A DNA stretch of 26,729 bases, taken from positions 1-26,729 of the forward strand of contig JAXHVB010000083.1 of the NCBI GenBank assembly GCA_034189125.1, in the 5' to 3' direction. Origin of the DNA: UBA5862 sp002408105 (GTDB lineage Bacteria; Pseudomonadota; Gammaproteobacteria; Pseudomonadales; UBA5862). Within the stretch, counting starts at the first letter, position 1. Each line of letters begins with the position of its first letter. Of the stretch, positions 1 to 8,980 are shown one piece after another. A model generated the notes under the pieces. That model did not search any database and had not been told where the DNA came from. It saw only the letters and a program-made list of their open reading frames with translations. The position numbers were made by a program, and so were the translations under genes.

Positions 1-588
1 CACACCCCGGTTTAGGTTGACAGCGACCACGACATCGGCCCGCAGCATTCGGCACACCGACACCGGAACCGGATTCACCAGCCCGCCGTCGACCAGCCAA
101 TGCGCTGCGTCAGGCACAGGAGGAAACAAACCAGGCAGAGCAATCGATGCCCAGATCGCCTCGAGCACACCGCCGCGGTCCACCCAAACTTCTTGCCCGG
201 TCGCCAAGTTGGTTGCGACCGTCGCAAATCGGATCGGCAGCCCTTCGATGGCCTGATCCTCATCGACCACATGGCGGACCAAGTCGGCACGGAGCTTGTC
301 ACAGTTGACCCAGCCCGAGGACGACCAGTTGAGCTCGAAATACCGCACCACATCCCAACGAGACAAGCCGGTGACCCAATCACGCAACGCCTCAAGGCGG
401 CCGTTGACGTAGGCCCCGCCCACCAGCGCGCCAATCGAGCAGCCAGCGACCACATCTGGGCGGATGCCCGCCGAAATCAGCCCGTCCAGCACCCCAATGT
501 GGGCCCAACCGCGGGCTGCTCCGGCGCCCAGAGCCAGCCCAATTCGCGGCCGATGCGGCGGGAAATTCGCTGTACTTTCTGCCATCAT
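1..588 (-). CDS. Patatin-like phospholipase, RssA family (C-terminus cut by window edge)
   Basis: Predicted serine acyl-hydrolase of the patatin/RssA group, which cleaves ester bonds in lipids with a Ser-Asp dyad; the physiological substrate is not known. The N-terminus carries the glycine-rich oxyanion loop LALGAGAARGWAHIGVL (residues about 16-32), then the nucleophile elbow GCSIGAL (GxSxG), and a DGGLVNPVPV segment supplying the catalytic Asp. No signal peptide is visible, so it is probably cytoplasmic. The reading frame is open to base 1, leaving 196 codons of a family usually near 300 residues. Two ATG codons are adjacent (588 and 585); the GAGGG upstream is better spaced for 585. It lies 12 bp after rimI and is probably co-transcribed with it. 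The family call is firm; naming it rssA would go beyond the evidence. Confidence 0.9.
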   Translation of the reverse strand, partial: MMAESTANFPPHRPRIGLALGAGAARGWAHIGVLDGLISAGIRPDVVAGCSIGALVGGAYVNGRLEALRDWVTGLSRWDVVRYFELNWSSSGWVNCDKLRADLVRHVVDEDQAIEGLPIRFATVATNLATGQEVWVDRGGVLEAIWASIALPGLFPPVPDAAHWLVDGGLVNPVPVSVCRMLRADVVVAVNLNRGV

Positions 589-600
589 GGTCCCTCGCTG

Positions 601-1116
601 CTACCCACCCCACTCCGGCACGCGCAGCGTACTCGTGCTGCCACTGCCGGTCGCCCCGACGTCCAGCGCGTACACCCAAGCATCCTCTGCTTCGTCTGCC
701 AGCGCGCCATCGCGAACCACATAATACCGAGCCCGCACACCCACCTGGCGGAACCCAAGGTTGGAGTACAGCTGCTGGGCGCCCTGGTTCGAAGCGCGCA
801 CTTCAAGCAGCACCCGCCCACCTCCGGAGCGCTCGACCTCCTGCACACCAGCGCCGACGAGTCGGCCACCGACGCCCTTGCGGCGCCAAGCTTCATCGAC
901 GGCGAGCCGCAGCAACTCAGTCACTTCAACGCCCATATAAAAAAGCGCATACCCGCAGACTTCAGCGCCAGCCTGTGCGACCCAACCCCGGTACCTCGGC
1001 CCTTGTACCGTGCGCCACTGGCTGAGCGTCCATGGTTGGGGATCACAGGCTTCGTCCAGGCGCCAAACCGCACGCAAGTCGCTGGGCACCAGCGGGCGCA
1101 CACTGAGGCCGCACAT
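601..1116 (-). CDS. rimI: Ribosomal protein S18 alanine N-acetyltransferase RimI
   Basis: GNAT-fold enzyme that, in its characterised relatives, acetylates the N-terminal alanine of ribosomal protein S18 using acetyl-CoA. The product is 171 residues, slightly longer than the usual 150 or so because of a Gly/Ser/Thr-rich tail. The acetyl-CoA loop is RRKGVGGRL. The late motif ASNQGAQQLYSNLGF carries the Asn and Tyr typical of the family. The start at 1116 is chosen because it makes a TGATG junction with the stop of the upstream psi-like gene, which suggests translational coupling; a longer frame to 1152 would overlap that gene by 36 bp more. There is no clear Shine-Dalgarno of its own. Position next to a HolD-like gene matches the holD-rimI order of enterobacteria and pseudomonads and supports the name. 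Confidence 0.88.
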   Translation of the reverse strand: MCGLSVRPLVPSDLRAVWRLDEACDPQPWTLSQWRTVQGPRYRGWVAQAGAEVCGYALFYMGVEVTELLRLAVDEAWRRKGVGGRLVGAGVQEVERSGGGRVLLEVRASNQGAQQLYSNLGFRQVGVRARYYVVRDGALADEAEDAWVYALDVGATGSGSTSTLRVPEWGG

Positions 1117-1853
1117 CAGCGCACGACCAGTGGTCGCAGTGCCATCCAGCACAGGGCTTTGGCACCGGGGTCGCTGAGCATTTCGGTCAATGCCGGCGCC
1201 CAGGCCGCGTGCAGGGCAACACCACCCAGGTTCAGTAGACTGGGCGGCGAGGTGCGCTCATCGCTCAGCACCTGCGCCAACCGGCCACCGAAACACACCA
1301 GTTTGGCGCTGCCGATCTCCTGCGCCACTCCGCCCAGCAAGGAGCCAAGAAATGCCTTGGTGTCCGCCGCGGTCGCCAGCCCAGCAGCACCTGGCAGCCG
1401 CGGAGGGCAGCTCAGCGATTGTTGGTGGCGCAGCGCCGAGCCGCCGCAGCCAATGGCCTGTTCGATTGACGCAAGCAAACGCGCTTCCGCGCGACTCAGG
1501 CTTGCGCCCTGATGTTCATACACCAGCAGCCACTCGGGCAGCGGTGCCCGCAGGGTCAATTCAAAGCGTTCGCTCGGATTTTTCGCCCATGGGCCGAGCG
1601 AATCCGTTGGCGCTGGCCGGGAACGCACCGGCGGACAGGGCGCCTCAAGCTCAGTGGGCACGGGCCGAACGCGCACTGGATCAGCGCCCCTGCTGTCGGG
1701 CTTGACATCCTTCACAGCGCCCAGCGCCCATGCCTCGTCAAGAGCGGAAGCACGCGCCCCGGGCAGTGGACCGCGCGGCACCCACAGGGTCACGTTCATG
1801 GCGGACAGGTAACCCAACTGGCGGCGCAGGTGGTGCTGGACTGGGTCGGTCAT
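1116..1853 (-). CDS. holD: Probable DNA polymerase III psi subunit, divergent HolD-like
   Basis: Candidate psi subunit, which links the clamp loader to chi and single-stranded DNA-binding protein in the replicase. The protein is 245 residues, much longer than the enterobacterial HolD (about 137). Two short parts look HolD-like: the N-terminal RRQLGYLSAMNVTLWVPRG, similar in pattern to the QLGITQW-type start, and the C-terminal LTEMLSDPGAKALCWMAL. The middle is rich in Pro and Ala and looks poorly conserved. Psi of Pseudomonas was described as cryptic for the same reason and is also encoded beside rimI, so context carries much of this call. The start at 1853 has a good GGAG eight bases upstream; in-frame upstream starts (1871, 1901) lack one. 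If not HolD, it is an uncharacterised protein. Confidence 0.6.
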   Translation of the reverse strand: MTDPVQHHLRRQLGYLSAMNVTLWVPRGPLPGARASALDEAWALGAVKDVKPDSRGADPVRVRPVPTELEAPCPPVRSRPAPTDSLGPWAKNPSERFELTLRAPLPEWLLVYEHQGASLSRAEARLLASIEQAIGCGGSALRHQQSLSCPPRLPGAAGLATAADTKAFLGSLLGGVAQEIGSAKLVCFGGRLAQVLSDERTSPPSLLNLGGVALHAAWAPALTEMLSDPGAKALCWMALRPLVVR

Positions 1854-2063
1854 TCGGTTGCTCTCCGGCATGCCATCGAACAGTGGGCGCGACGCCATCA
1901 TACCCCCGCGCCGCGTTGCAACCCAGAACCGGCGGCCTCCGGCTGAGGCCCCAGTTCAACCGTTGCGTGCAACGCTGCGTTGCACAACTTCGACCAACGG
2001 CACAAGATGTGCAAACACATCCAACAGGCCTTGATCCAACCACTTCAGTCAGCGGTACACCAC
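1854..2063. promoter_or_regulatory. Divergent intergenic region with repeated GTTGCA words
   Basis: This 210-bp gap separates the minus-strand holD-rimI operon from the plus-strand transglutaminase operon, so promoters for both should lie here. No convincing -35/-10 pair was found. The word GTTGCA occurs at 1915 and 1979, and an inverted repeat GTTGC-GT-GCAAC spans 1962-1973, giving four GTTGC half-sites in about 70 bp. This could be an operator or chance in GC-rich sequence. Confidence 0.3.
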
Positions 2064-5000
2064 ATGACCATTCGGGTCGCCATTCAGCACGACACCAGCT
2101 ACCAGTTCGATCGACCAGTGCGCGTTTACCCCCATACACTGCGCCTGCGGCCCGCGCCCCACTGTCGAACGCCAATCTGCGGATACACCTTGAAGGTGTC
2201 CCCAGAGCCCCACTTCATCAACTGGCAGCAGGACCCCTTCGGCAACTACATGGCTCGCCTGGTGTTCCCCGAGCCGGTGCGGACGCTTCGCTTCGCCGTC
2301 GAAGTGGTTGCAGACCTGCGCGTGATCAACCCATTCGACTTCTTCGTCGAGGAGTACGCCGAGGAGATTCCGTTCACCTACCCTCCCGCGCTACAAAAGG
2401 AGCTGGTCCCATACCTTGAGACCGAGCCTGCTGGGCCTTTGCTGACGGCCCACCTCGACCGCATCGACCGCACCCCGCGCCGCAGCGTTGATTTCCTCGT
2501 CGACCTGAACCGGCAGCTGTACGAGCGGGTGGCCTACACCATCCGGATGGAGCCCGGCGTACAAAGCTGTGAACGGACGCTCGCCCTGTCCTCTGGCTCC
2601 TGCCGCGACTCTGCCTGGCTGCTGGTACAGGTGTTGCGGCACCTTGGTCTCGCCGCCCGGTTCGTTTCCGGCTACCTGGTGCAATTGACTCCGGATGTGC
2701 CGGCCCTCGACGGCCCGTCCGGCCCGAAATCCGACTTCACCGACCTGCACGCCTGGGCCGAGGTCTATGTGCCCGGGGCCGGCTGGATAGGCCTCGACCC
2801 AACCTCCGGCCTGTTCGCCGGAGAGGGGCACATCCCCCTGGCCTGCACCCCCGGGGTGGCGAGCGCCGCTCCCATCACCGGGGCCACCGACGAATGCGAG
2901 GTCGAGTTCAGCTTCGAGAACCGGGTCACCCGCATCCACGAAGACCCTCGAGTCACCAAGCCTTACAGCGACGCTGCCTGGGCAAACATTCTGGGGCTTG
3001 GCGACCGGGTCGACCGGGCGCTTCAGGCGCAGGACGTGCGCCTCACCATGGGCGGCGAGCCCACCTTCGTGTCCGTCGATGACCAGGAAAGCGCTCAATG
3101 GAACATCGCCGCCGATGGGCCGCACAAGCGGTCCCTGGCCGGCACCCTGGTGCGCCGTCTGGCCAACCGGTTCGGCGCCGGTGCGCTGTTGCACTACGGC
3201 CAGGGCAAATGGTATCCCGGCGAACCCCTGCCTCGTTGGGCCTACCACTGCTATTGGCGCCGAGACGGGCAACCGCTGTGGCGCCATTCGAACCTGCTGG
3301 CCCACCCCCAGGACCCGGGCCACCTCGGCACAGACACTGCCGAGACCTTCGGCAAACTGCTCGCCAAAGCGCTGGGAGTGTCTGCCACACACCTGACCGC
3401 CGCCTACGAAGACATCGCCTACTACCTGTGGCGAGAAGCCAATAGCCCGTTGGACATTGATTTCAGCCACACCAACTTGAAAGACCCAGCGGAGCGGCGT
3501 GCCCTGGCCCGGGTCCTCAATCAGGGACTCGACGAACCGGTGGGGTACGCCCTACCGCTGCGGTGGGCGGAGGGACGCTGGCACACCGGGCCTTGGCCGT
3601 TCAGGCGCGGCCACCTGTTCCTGACACCGGGCGACTCACCGATGGGCCTGCGCTTGCCACTGGACTCCTTGCCCTGGGTGGCTGAAGAGCGTCAGCGCCC
3701 GCGCCACGAGCGCAGCCTGTTCGAGCCATCCCCGCCACTACCGGACGTCCATGGAGAAGTCGCGGCGCGCTTCAGCACCTTTGCACCTGTCGATGCTGTC
3801 GGCGGCGTTCAGGAGCAGCCACAGGCCGACATCGACAGCCTGCAACCGGTCGACATCCCCCACACGGCCGTGTGCCTTGAGGTGCGCGAGGGGCACCTAT
3901 ACCTGTTTCTACCGCCCCTGCAATACCTCGAGCACCACCTGGACCTGATCGCCGCAATCGAGCGCGTTGCGTCAGAGCTCGAGACGCCCGTGGTGATCGA
4001 AGGCTACCCGCCGCCGCAGGACAACCGGATCGAGCGCCTCTCGGTCACTCCAGATCCCGGCGTCATCGAAGTCAACATCCACCCGGCCCACAGCTGGGCC
4101 CAGCTCGTGGAACAAACCGAAGCCCTCTATGAGCAGGCGCGGCTAACACGCCTGTCCACTGAGAAGTTCATGCAGGACGGGCGGCACACCGGTACAGGCG
4201 GGGGGAACCACGTCACCCTCGGTGGCCCGAGCCCCGCCGACAGCCCCCTGCTTCGCCGTCCGGACCTGCTGCAGAGCCTGATCACCTTTTGGCAACACCA
4301 CCCGGGGCTTTCCTACCTGTTCTGTGGTGCTTTCATCGGCCCAACAAGCCAAGCGCCCCGTGTGGATGAGGCCCGTCACGAAGCGCTGTATGAACTCGAA
4401 ATCGCATTCGCGCAAATCCCGCCCGGAGAAGTGCCCCAGCCGTGGCTGGTCGACCGGCTGTTGCGCCACCTGCTCGTGGACATCACGGGCAACACCCACA
4501 GGGCCGAGTTTTGCATCGATAAACTTTATTCCCCTGACTCCGCCACTGGGCGCCTGGGGCTGCTCGAGTTCCGCGGCTTCGAGATGCCCCCTCACGCACG
4601 CATGAGCCTGGTCCAGATGCTGCTGCTGCGGTCGCTGGTCGCCACCTTCTGGACCCAGCCCTACCGTGCCCCCCTGGTGCGCTGGGGTACGGAACTCCAT
4701 GACCGCTTTATGCTGCCGCATTGCATCTGGCGCGATGTTGCCGATGTGGTCAACCACCTGCGGGACGCGGGGTTCGACTTCGAGCTCGACTGGCTGGCAC
4801 CCTTTCTAGAGTTTCGATTCCCGCACTATGGCTCCGTGCAGATCGATGACATCGAGATCGAACTTCGTATGGCGATCGAACCCTGGCATGTGCTCGGCGA
4901 AGAGGTCACACAAGGGGGCACTGCCCGGTTTGTGGATTCTTCGGTCGAGCGACTGCAAGTTCGGGTGACCGGTCTTACATCGGGACGTCACCTGCTCGCG

Positions 5001-5444
5001 TGCAATGGCCGACAGGTTCCGCTGCGCTCGACAGGGACTCCAGGAGAATACGTTGCTGCTGTGCGCTATCGAGCATGGCAGCCCCCTTCGGCCCTGCACC
5101 CACGCATCGGCATCCATGCCCCATTGAGCTTTAACCTGGTCGACACCTGGAACATGCGCTCCCTTGGAGGCTGCACCTACCATGTATCCCATCCTGGCGG
5201 GCGCAGTTACGATGACTTTCCCATCAACGCCTACGCTGCCGAGGCCCGGCGGGTCGCGCGGTACTGGGACTTCGGCCACACACCGGGGCCGGTGTATCCA
5301 CCCTTACCGCTTTCGGGGACGCCAAGGGTTGAGGCAACGGCTGCACGTCCTGGCCCTGCCGAGGTACCGCTGTCAGAGGCGAACCGCGACTACCCCTATA
5401 CCTTGGACCTGCGCCGCCCTGGATCCACCGACACTGACCGATAG
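2064..5444 (+). CDS. Transglutaminase-like protein fused to DUF2126 amidoligase-like domain
   Basis: Large cytoplasmic protein (1126 residues) of the COG1305/COG4196 type. Residues 1-95 match the bacterial transglutaminase N-terminal domain. Residues about 140-265 hold the papain-like core with Cys180 (SGSCRDSAW), His229 (TDLHAWAEVY) and Asp245 (GLDPTSGL), so the triad is intact. From about residue 290 to the end lies DUF2126, starting with LTMGGEPTFVSVDD. This domain has been proposed to be a glutamine-synthetase-like amidoligase. The reaction is unknown; the family is thought to make or cleave amide bonds in peptides or proteins. The start at 2064 matches the family N-terminus (MTIRVAIQHDTSY); an in-frame ATG at 1980 would add a 28-residue unlike extension. 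No strong ribosome binding site is visible. It is first in a tight five-gene operon. Confidence 0.93.
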   Translation: MTIRVAIQHDTSYQFDRPVRVYPHTLRLRPAPHCRTPICGYTLKVSPEPHFINWQQDPFGNYMARLVFPEPVRTLRFAVEVVADLRVINPFDFFVEEYAEEIPFTYPPALQKELVPYLETEPAGPLLTAHLDRIDRTPRRSVDFLVDLNRQLYERVAYTIRMEPGVQSCERTLALSSGSCRDSAWLLVQVLRHLGLAARFVSGYLVQLTPDVPALDGPSGPKSDFTDLHAWAEVYVPGAGWIGLDPTSGLFAGEGHIPLACTPGVASAAPITGATDECEVEFSFENRVTRIHEDPRVTKPYSDAAWANILGLGDRVDRALQAQDVRLTMGGEPTFVSVDDQESAQWNIAADGPHKRSLAGTLVRRLANRFGAGALLHYGQGKWYPGEPLPRWAYHCYWRRDGQPLWRHSNLLAHPQDPGHLGTDTAETFGKLLAKALGVSATHLTAAYEDIAYYLWREANSPLDIDFSHTNLKDPAERRALARVLNQGLDEPVGYALPLRWAEGRWHTGPWPFRRGHLFLTPGDSPMGLRLPLDSLPWVAEERQRPRHERSLFEPSPPLPDVHGEVAARFSTFAPVDAVGGVQEQPQADIDSLQPVDIPHTAVCLEVREGHLYLFLPPLQYLEHHLDLIAAIERVASELETPVVIEGYPPPQDNRIERLSVTPDPGVIEVNIHPAHSWAQLVEQTEALYEQARLTRLSTEKFMQDGRHTGTGGGNHVTLGGPSPADSPLLRRPDLLQSLITFWQHHPGLSYLFCGAFIGPTSQAPRVDEARHEALYELEIAFAQIPPGEVPQPWLVDRLLRHLLVDITGNTHRAEFCIDKLYSPDSATGRLGLLEFRGFEMPPHARMSLVQMLLLRSLVATFWTQPYRAPLVRWGTELHDRFMLPHCIWRDVADVVNHLRDAGFDFELDWLAPFLEFRFPHYGSVQIDDIEIELRMAIEPWHVLGEEVTQGGTARFVDSSVERLQVRVTGLTSGRHLLACNGRQVPLRSTGTPGEYVAAVRYRAWQPPSALHPRIGIHAPLSFNLVDTWNMRSLGGCTYHVSHPGGRSYDDFPINAYAAEARRVARYWDFGHTPGPVYPPLPLSGTPRVEATAARPGPAEVPLSEANRDYPYTLDLRRPGSTDTDR

Positions 5445-5447
5445 CGC

Positions 5448-8036
5448 ATGAAAGAACCAAGCCCTGCCACCCATGCACTGCCCAAAGGGCAGTTGCTGCA
5501 CCCAGAGTACGCGGCCCTCGCCAGTCCCCACGATGAGCTTGCTCCGCACCACTTGGCGGCGCGAGGACCGGGACACGCACTGCGCCCCCATTGGCAGCAG
5601 TTGATGGCCATTCTGGAGGAGGTCGGCGGAGGCGAACTCGAACGACGCCGGCAAGAGGCCTGGCAGGTGCTTCGAGAGAATGGGGTCACCTACAACGTCT
5701 ACAACGAACAGGACAGCAAACGGCGCCTTTGGGAGATCGACCCGGTGCCGCTGGTCATCAGCGCCGACGAATGGTCGCGCACCGAGCGTGGACTGGTGCA
5801 ACGTGCGGAGTTGCTGAATCTGGTATTGCAGGACTTGTATGGGCCGCGGCAACTGTTGCGAGAAGGCGCCCTGCCCGCTGAACTGATCTACGCCCATCCG
5901 GGCTTTCTGCGCCCATGCCAAGGCCTGCAACCCAACAGCACCCATCCCCTGATTCAGTACGCGGTCGACCTGGCCCGCGGGCCGGATGACCGCATGTGGG
6001 TGCTCAGTGACCGCACGCAAGCACCCTCAGGGCCCGGTTATGCGCTGGAAACCCGGATCGCGATGTCGCAGGTGCTACCGGACACGTTTAAGCGGTGCTA
6101 TGTGCAGCGGCTTTCAGGCTTCTTTAGGACCCTCCGCGACACCCTCGCGGCGCAGGCTCCCCATCTCACCGATGATCCACGCATCGTGGTTTTGACCCCA
6201 GGACCGCTGAACGAGACCTATTTCGAGCAAGCCTACCTCGCCGCCTACCTGGGCTACAGCCTTGTGCAGGGCGATGACCTGACCGTGCGCGACGGCCAAC
6301 TCTGGATGAAATCGCTGGAAGGGCTGCAGCGTGTCGATGTGGTGTTGCGGCGTGTCGACGACACCTACTGCGACCCGCTTGAACTGCGGGGCGACTCGCA
6401 ACTGGGAGTCCCCGGTCTATTGGAAGCGGCACGTCGTGGCACCGTATTGGTCGCCAATCCGCTCGGCAGTGGCGTGCTCGAGAACCCGGGGCTGCTGCCG
6501 TTTCTTCCGGGCCTGTGTCGATTGCTCCTGGGGGAAGACCTGCAACTGCCTTCCGCAGCCACCTGGTGGTGCGGACAGCCCGACGAATGCCGGTATGTAC
6601 TGGACCACCTGAGTGATTTGGTGATCAAGCCGGTGCACCGCAGCGGCCTTTCAGTTTTCGGACCGGAACTGAGTCGACCTCAACGGGATGTCTGGCGAGC
6701 ACGCATACAAAAATCCCCCGCTTTGTACGTTGGACAGGAATTGGTCGAGTTTTCCACCACCCCAGCGCTGGTCGACGGCACACTGCAACCCCGCCGTTCG
6801 GTCACCCGCCACTTTCTCGTGACTTCGGAAGGGGGGTACCGGGTGATGCCTGGCGGGCTTACCCGTGTCGCACCAGGCTCCAATACCCTGAGCATCACCA
6901 ACCAGGCGGGCAGCGTCAACAAGGACACCTGGGTGCTGGCCGAACATTCTCAACCCCATCGCAGCCTGCTTTCAGACGGCGCCCGCACCATCCGTGCTCT
7001 GGATCGCAGTGGTGTTCTTCCCAGCCGCGCTGGAGAGAACCTGTTTTGGGTGGGCCGCTACGCCGAGCGGGCCGAGTTCACCGTTCGCATGCTCCGCACC
7101 GTGCTGAACAAACACAATGAGATTGAAGAGTATGGTGACGACAACGACCGGCGGTGCCTGACCTCACTGATCGACGCACTTCGCGCTGTCACCCATGCAG
7201 ACGCGAACTCAATCCCGGCAACACAGGGTGCTGAGCCGCCACAAACCGATCTGGCCAGCCTGATCGCTGACCCAGCACGCTCCGGCAGTCTGAGCCAAGT
7301 GCTGTCCGCACTCACGCACGCCGCATTCAATGTTCGCGACCTTTGGTCCAGCGATACCTGGCGCGTGATCGACGACCTTGAGGCACTCCAGGAGGGCCTA
7401 CAAGGGCTTTCCGTGTTTGGCGGCCACCGGCTTCGGCAGCGCTTGGACGATTTGGTCACCAGCCTGATCGCTCTGAGCGGGCAGACCACCGAAAGCATGA
7501 CACACGAACACGGCTGGACTCTTCTGGACACGGGCCGCAGGTTGGAGCGTGCCCTCGGTCTTTGCGACCTGTTGCGCACAGCCGTGGTCCCGGTACATGA
7601 GGAACTCCTCGACCACCTTGTACTCGAAGCCGTACTTTCCAGTCAGGAAAGCTTGATGATCCACCGTTGGCGCTACCGAACTGCACCACACAAGCTGACA
7701 GCGTTGGATCTGCTGTTGCTCGATGAATCCAATCCCCGGGGTCTGGTGTACCAACTCAAATCCATCGATCAACACCTGACCACTCTGCCAGACGCCAAAA
7801 ACAACCGGCTGGAACCCGTCCAGCGCATCGCACTCGGCGCCTACACGCGGGTTCGGCTGACCGAATCCACAGTGCTGGTGGAGCCGAAGGCCGGTCGTCT
7901 TGAGGCACTGGAATCGCTCCTACTCGCAACCCACGTGGACCTTCAGCAATTTTCGGCAGCGCTGGCTGAACGCTATTTCAGCCACGTGCAGGCACCACGT
8001 CAGCTCGGCACGACATCACTTGGGATCGACCCATGA
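5448..8036 (+). CDS. Circularly permuted ATP-grasp domain fused to alpha-E domain
   Basis: A two-domain protein of 862 residues (COG2308 plus COG2307). Residues about 60-500 form a circularly permuted ATP-grasp domain, recognisable from ENGVTYNVYNEQ, VVLTPGPLNETYFEQAYLA and PGGLTRVA. Residues from about 522 (LPSRAGENLFWVGRYAERAE) to the end form the helical alpha-E domain. ATP-grasp enzymes couple ATP hydrolysis to carboxylate-amine ligation. Compared with the stand-alone paralogue at 8977-10425, the VLEDNLRVPSG segment reads VLSDRTQAPSG and the Gly-rich ESGGYGMMIGP loop reads RSGLSVFGP, so nucleotide or metal binding may differ. Some of these changes are typical of the fused family. It begins 3 bp after the previous stop and overlaps the next gene at ATGA. 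Confidence 0.92.
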   Translation: MKEPSPATHALPKGQLLHPEYAALASPHDELAPHHLAARGPGHALRPHWQQLMAILEEVGGGELERRRQEAWQVLRENGVTYNVYNEQDSKRRLWEIDPVPLVISADEWSRTERGLVQRAELLNLVLQDLYGPRQLLREGALPAELIYAHPGFLRPCQGLQPNSTHPLIQYAVDLARGPDDRMWVLSDRTQAPSGPGYALETRIAMSQVLPDTFKRCYVQRLSGFFRTLRDTLAAQAPHLTDDPRIVVLTPGPLNETYFEQAYLAAYLGYSLVQGDDLTVRDGQLWMKSLEGLQRVDVVLRRVDDTYCDPLELRGDSQLGVPGLLEAARRGTVLVANPLGSGVLENPGLLPFLPGLCRLLLGEDLQLPSAATWWCGQPDECRYVLDHLSDLVIKPVHRSGLSVFGPELSRPQRDVWRARIQKSPALYVGQELVEFSTTPALVDGTLQPRRSVTRHFLVTSEGGYRVMPGGLTRVAPGSNTLSITNQAGSVNKDTWVLAEHSQPHRSLLSDGARTIRALDRSGVLPSRAGENLFWVGRYAERAEFTVRMLRTVLNKHNEIEEYGDDNDRRCLTSLIDALRAVTHADANSIPATQGAEPPQTDLASLIADPARSGSLSQVLSALTHAAFNVRDLWSSDTWRVIDDLEALQEGLQGLSVFGGHRLRQRLDDLVTSLIALSGQTTESMTHEHGWTLLDTGRRLERALGLCDLLRTAVVPVHEELLDHLVLEAVLSSQESLMIHRWRYRTAPHKLTALDLLLLDESNPRGLVYQLKSIDQHLTTLPDAKNNRLEPVQRIALGAYTRVRLTESTVLVEPKAGRLEALESLLLATHVDLQQFSAALAERYFSHVQAPRQLGTTSLGIDP

Positions 8037-8980
8037 ACTACTACATCCGGCACCATACGCTGTACCGATACGCTGAGCCGGTGAGCTTCTGCCACAACCT
8101 GGCTCATTTGCGACCCCTAAGCGACTCCCGCCAGAGCTGCAGAAAATTCCGGCTGCTGATCCAGCCGGACCCGCGGTCTTTGCGTCACTTCGAGGACTAT
8201 TTCGGCAACCACGCCACCTACTTTTCGATCGAGCAGCCGCACACAGAGCTCGAGGTGACTGTCGAGAGTGAGGTGGAAATGGATGTCTATGGAGACCAAC
8301 TCGACTTTACTGCCAACCTGTCCTGGGAGGCCGCGGGGGAACAGGTCCAACGCAGCCGCAACCAAGCCATGATTCTCGCGCGCGAATACTGTTACCCATC
8401 GAAATTGGTCGGCATTCTTCCCGAGCTGCGCCGCTATGCAGAGCCTTCGTTCACGAAAGGCCGGCCATTTTCCGAGGCGGCACAAGACTTGACACATCGA
8501 ATCTATTCCGAATTCGACTTCGACCCCAACGTCACAGACGTCTCCACGCCCATTGAAGATGTTCTGCGCCACCGCCACGGCGTTTGCCAGGATTTCGCCC
8601 ACCTAGCGATCGGCTGTGTACGTGCAATGGGGTTGCCGGCTGCATACATCAGCGGCTACCTTGAAACTGCTCCACCACCGGGCAAGCCCAAACTGTTGGG
8701 AGCGGATGCTTCCCACGCCTGGTTTGCGGTATACCAGCCGGAATTGGGATGGATGCAGTACGACCCCACCAATGACCGCATTCCCAATAATCAGTACATC
8801 CGAGTCGCCCGAGGACGCGATTTCGACGATGTCAGTCCACTCAAAGGGGTCATCTTTGGCGGCGGGGAAGAGCACCATGTGGAAGTATCCGTGGACGTGC
8901 TGAACACGAAGCCCACCGATCTTCCACGACCTACACAAGCCGCGGCGACAGATCATACGAAGGAGCGAAAGCCAGCATGA
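8033..8980 (+). CDS. Transglutaminase-like cysteine protease/amidase
   Basis: Stand-alone 315-residue protein of COG1305. It has the bacterial transglutaminase N-terminal beta domain (residues 1-85, beginning NYYIRHHTLYRYAEPVSF). The core triad is intact: Cys185 in HRHGVCQDFAHLA, His228 in ADASHAWFAVY and Asp244 in MQYDPTND. Relatives are predicted to act on peptide or isopeptide bonds; whether it ligates or cleaves is unknown. There is no signal peptide, so it is likely cytoplasmic. It is the paralogue of the N-terminal part of the protein at 2064-5444 but lacks DUF2126. ATGA overlaps at both ends (8033-8036 and 8977-8980) indicate translational coupling with the two ATP-grasp genes. Confidence 0.93.
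   Translation: MNYYIRHHTLYRYAEPVSFCHNLAHLRPLSDSRQSCRKFRLLIQPDPRSLRHFEDYFGNHATYFSIEQPHTELEVTVESEVEMDVYGDQLDFTANLSWEAAGEQVQRSRNQAMILAREYCYPSKLVGILPELRRYAEPSFTKGRPFSEAAQDLTHRIYSEFDFDPNVTDVSTPIEDVLRHRHGVCQDFAHLAIGCVRAMGLPAAYISGYLETAPPPGKPKLLGADASHAWFAVYQPELGWMQYDPTNDRIPNNQYIRVARGRDFDDVSPLKGVIFGGGEEHHVEVSVDVLNTKPTDLPRPTQAAATDHTKERKPA

Noticed and set aside
100..1512. Long plus-strand open frame of 470 codons
   Set aside because: It runs antisense across the patatin, RimI and HolD-like genes, which have recognisable motifs, and its product has low-complexity composition without any domain.
2391..3470. Minus-strand open frame of 359 codons inside the transglutaminase/DUF2126 gene
   Set aside because: Antisense shadow of a well-conserved coding region in GC-rich DNA; Gly/Val-rich product with no motif.
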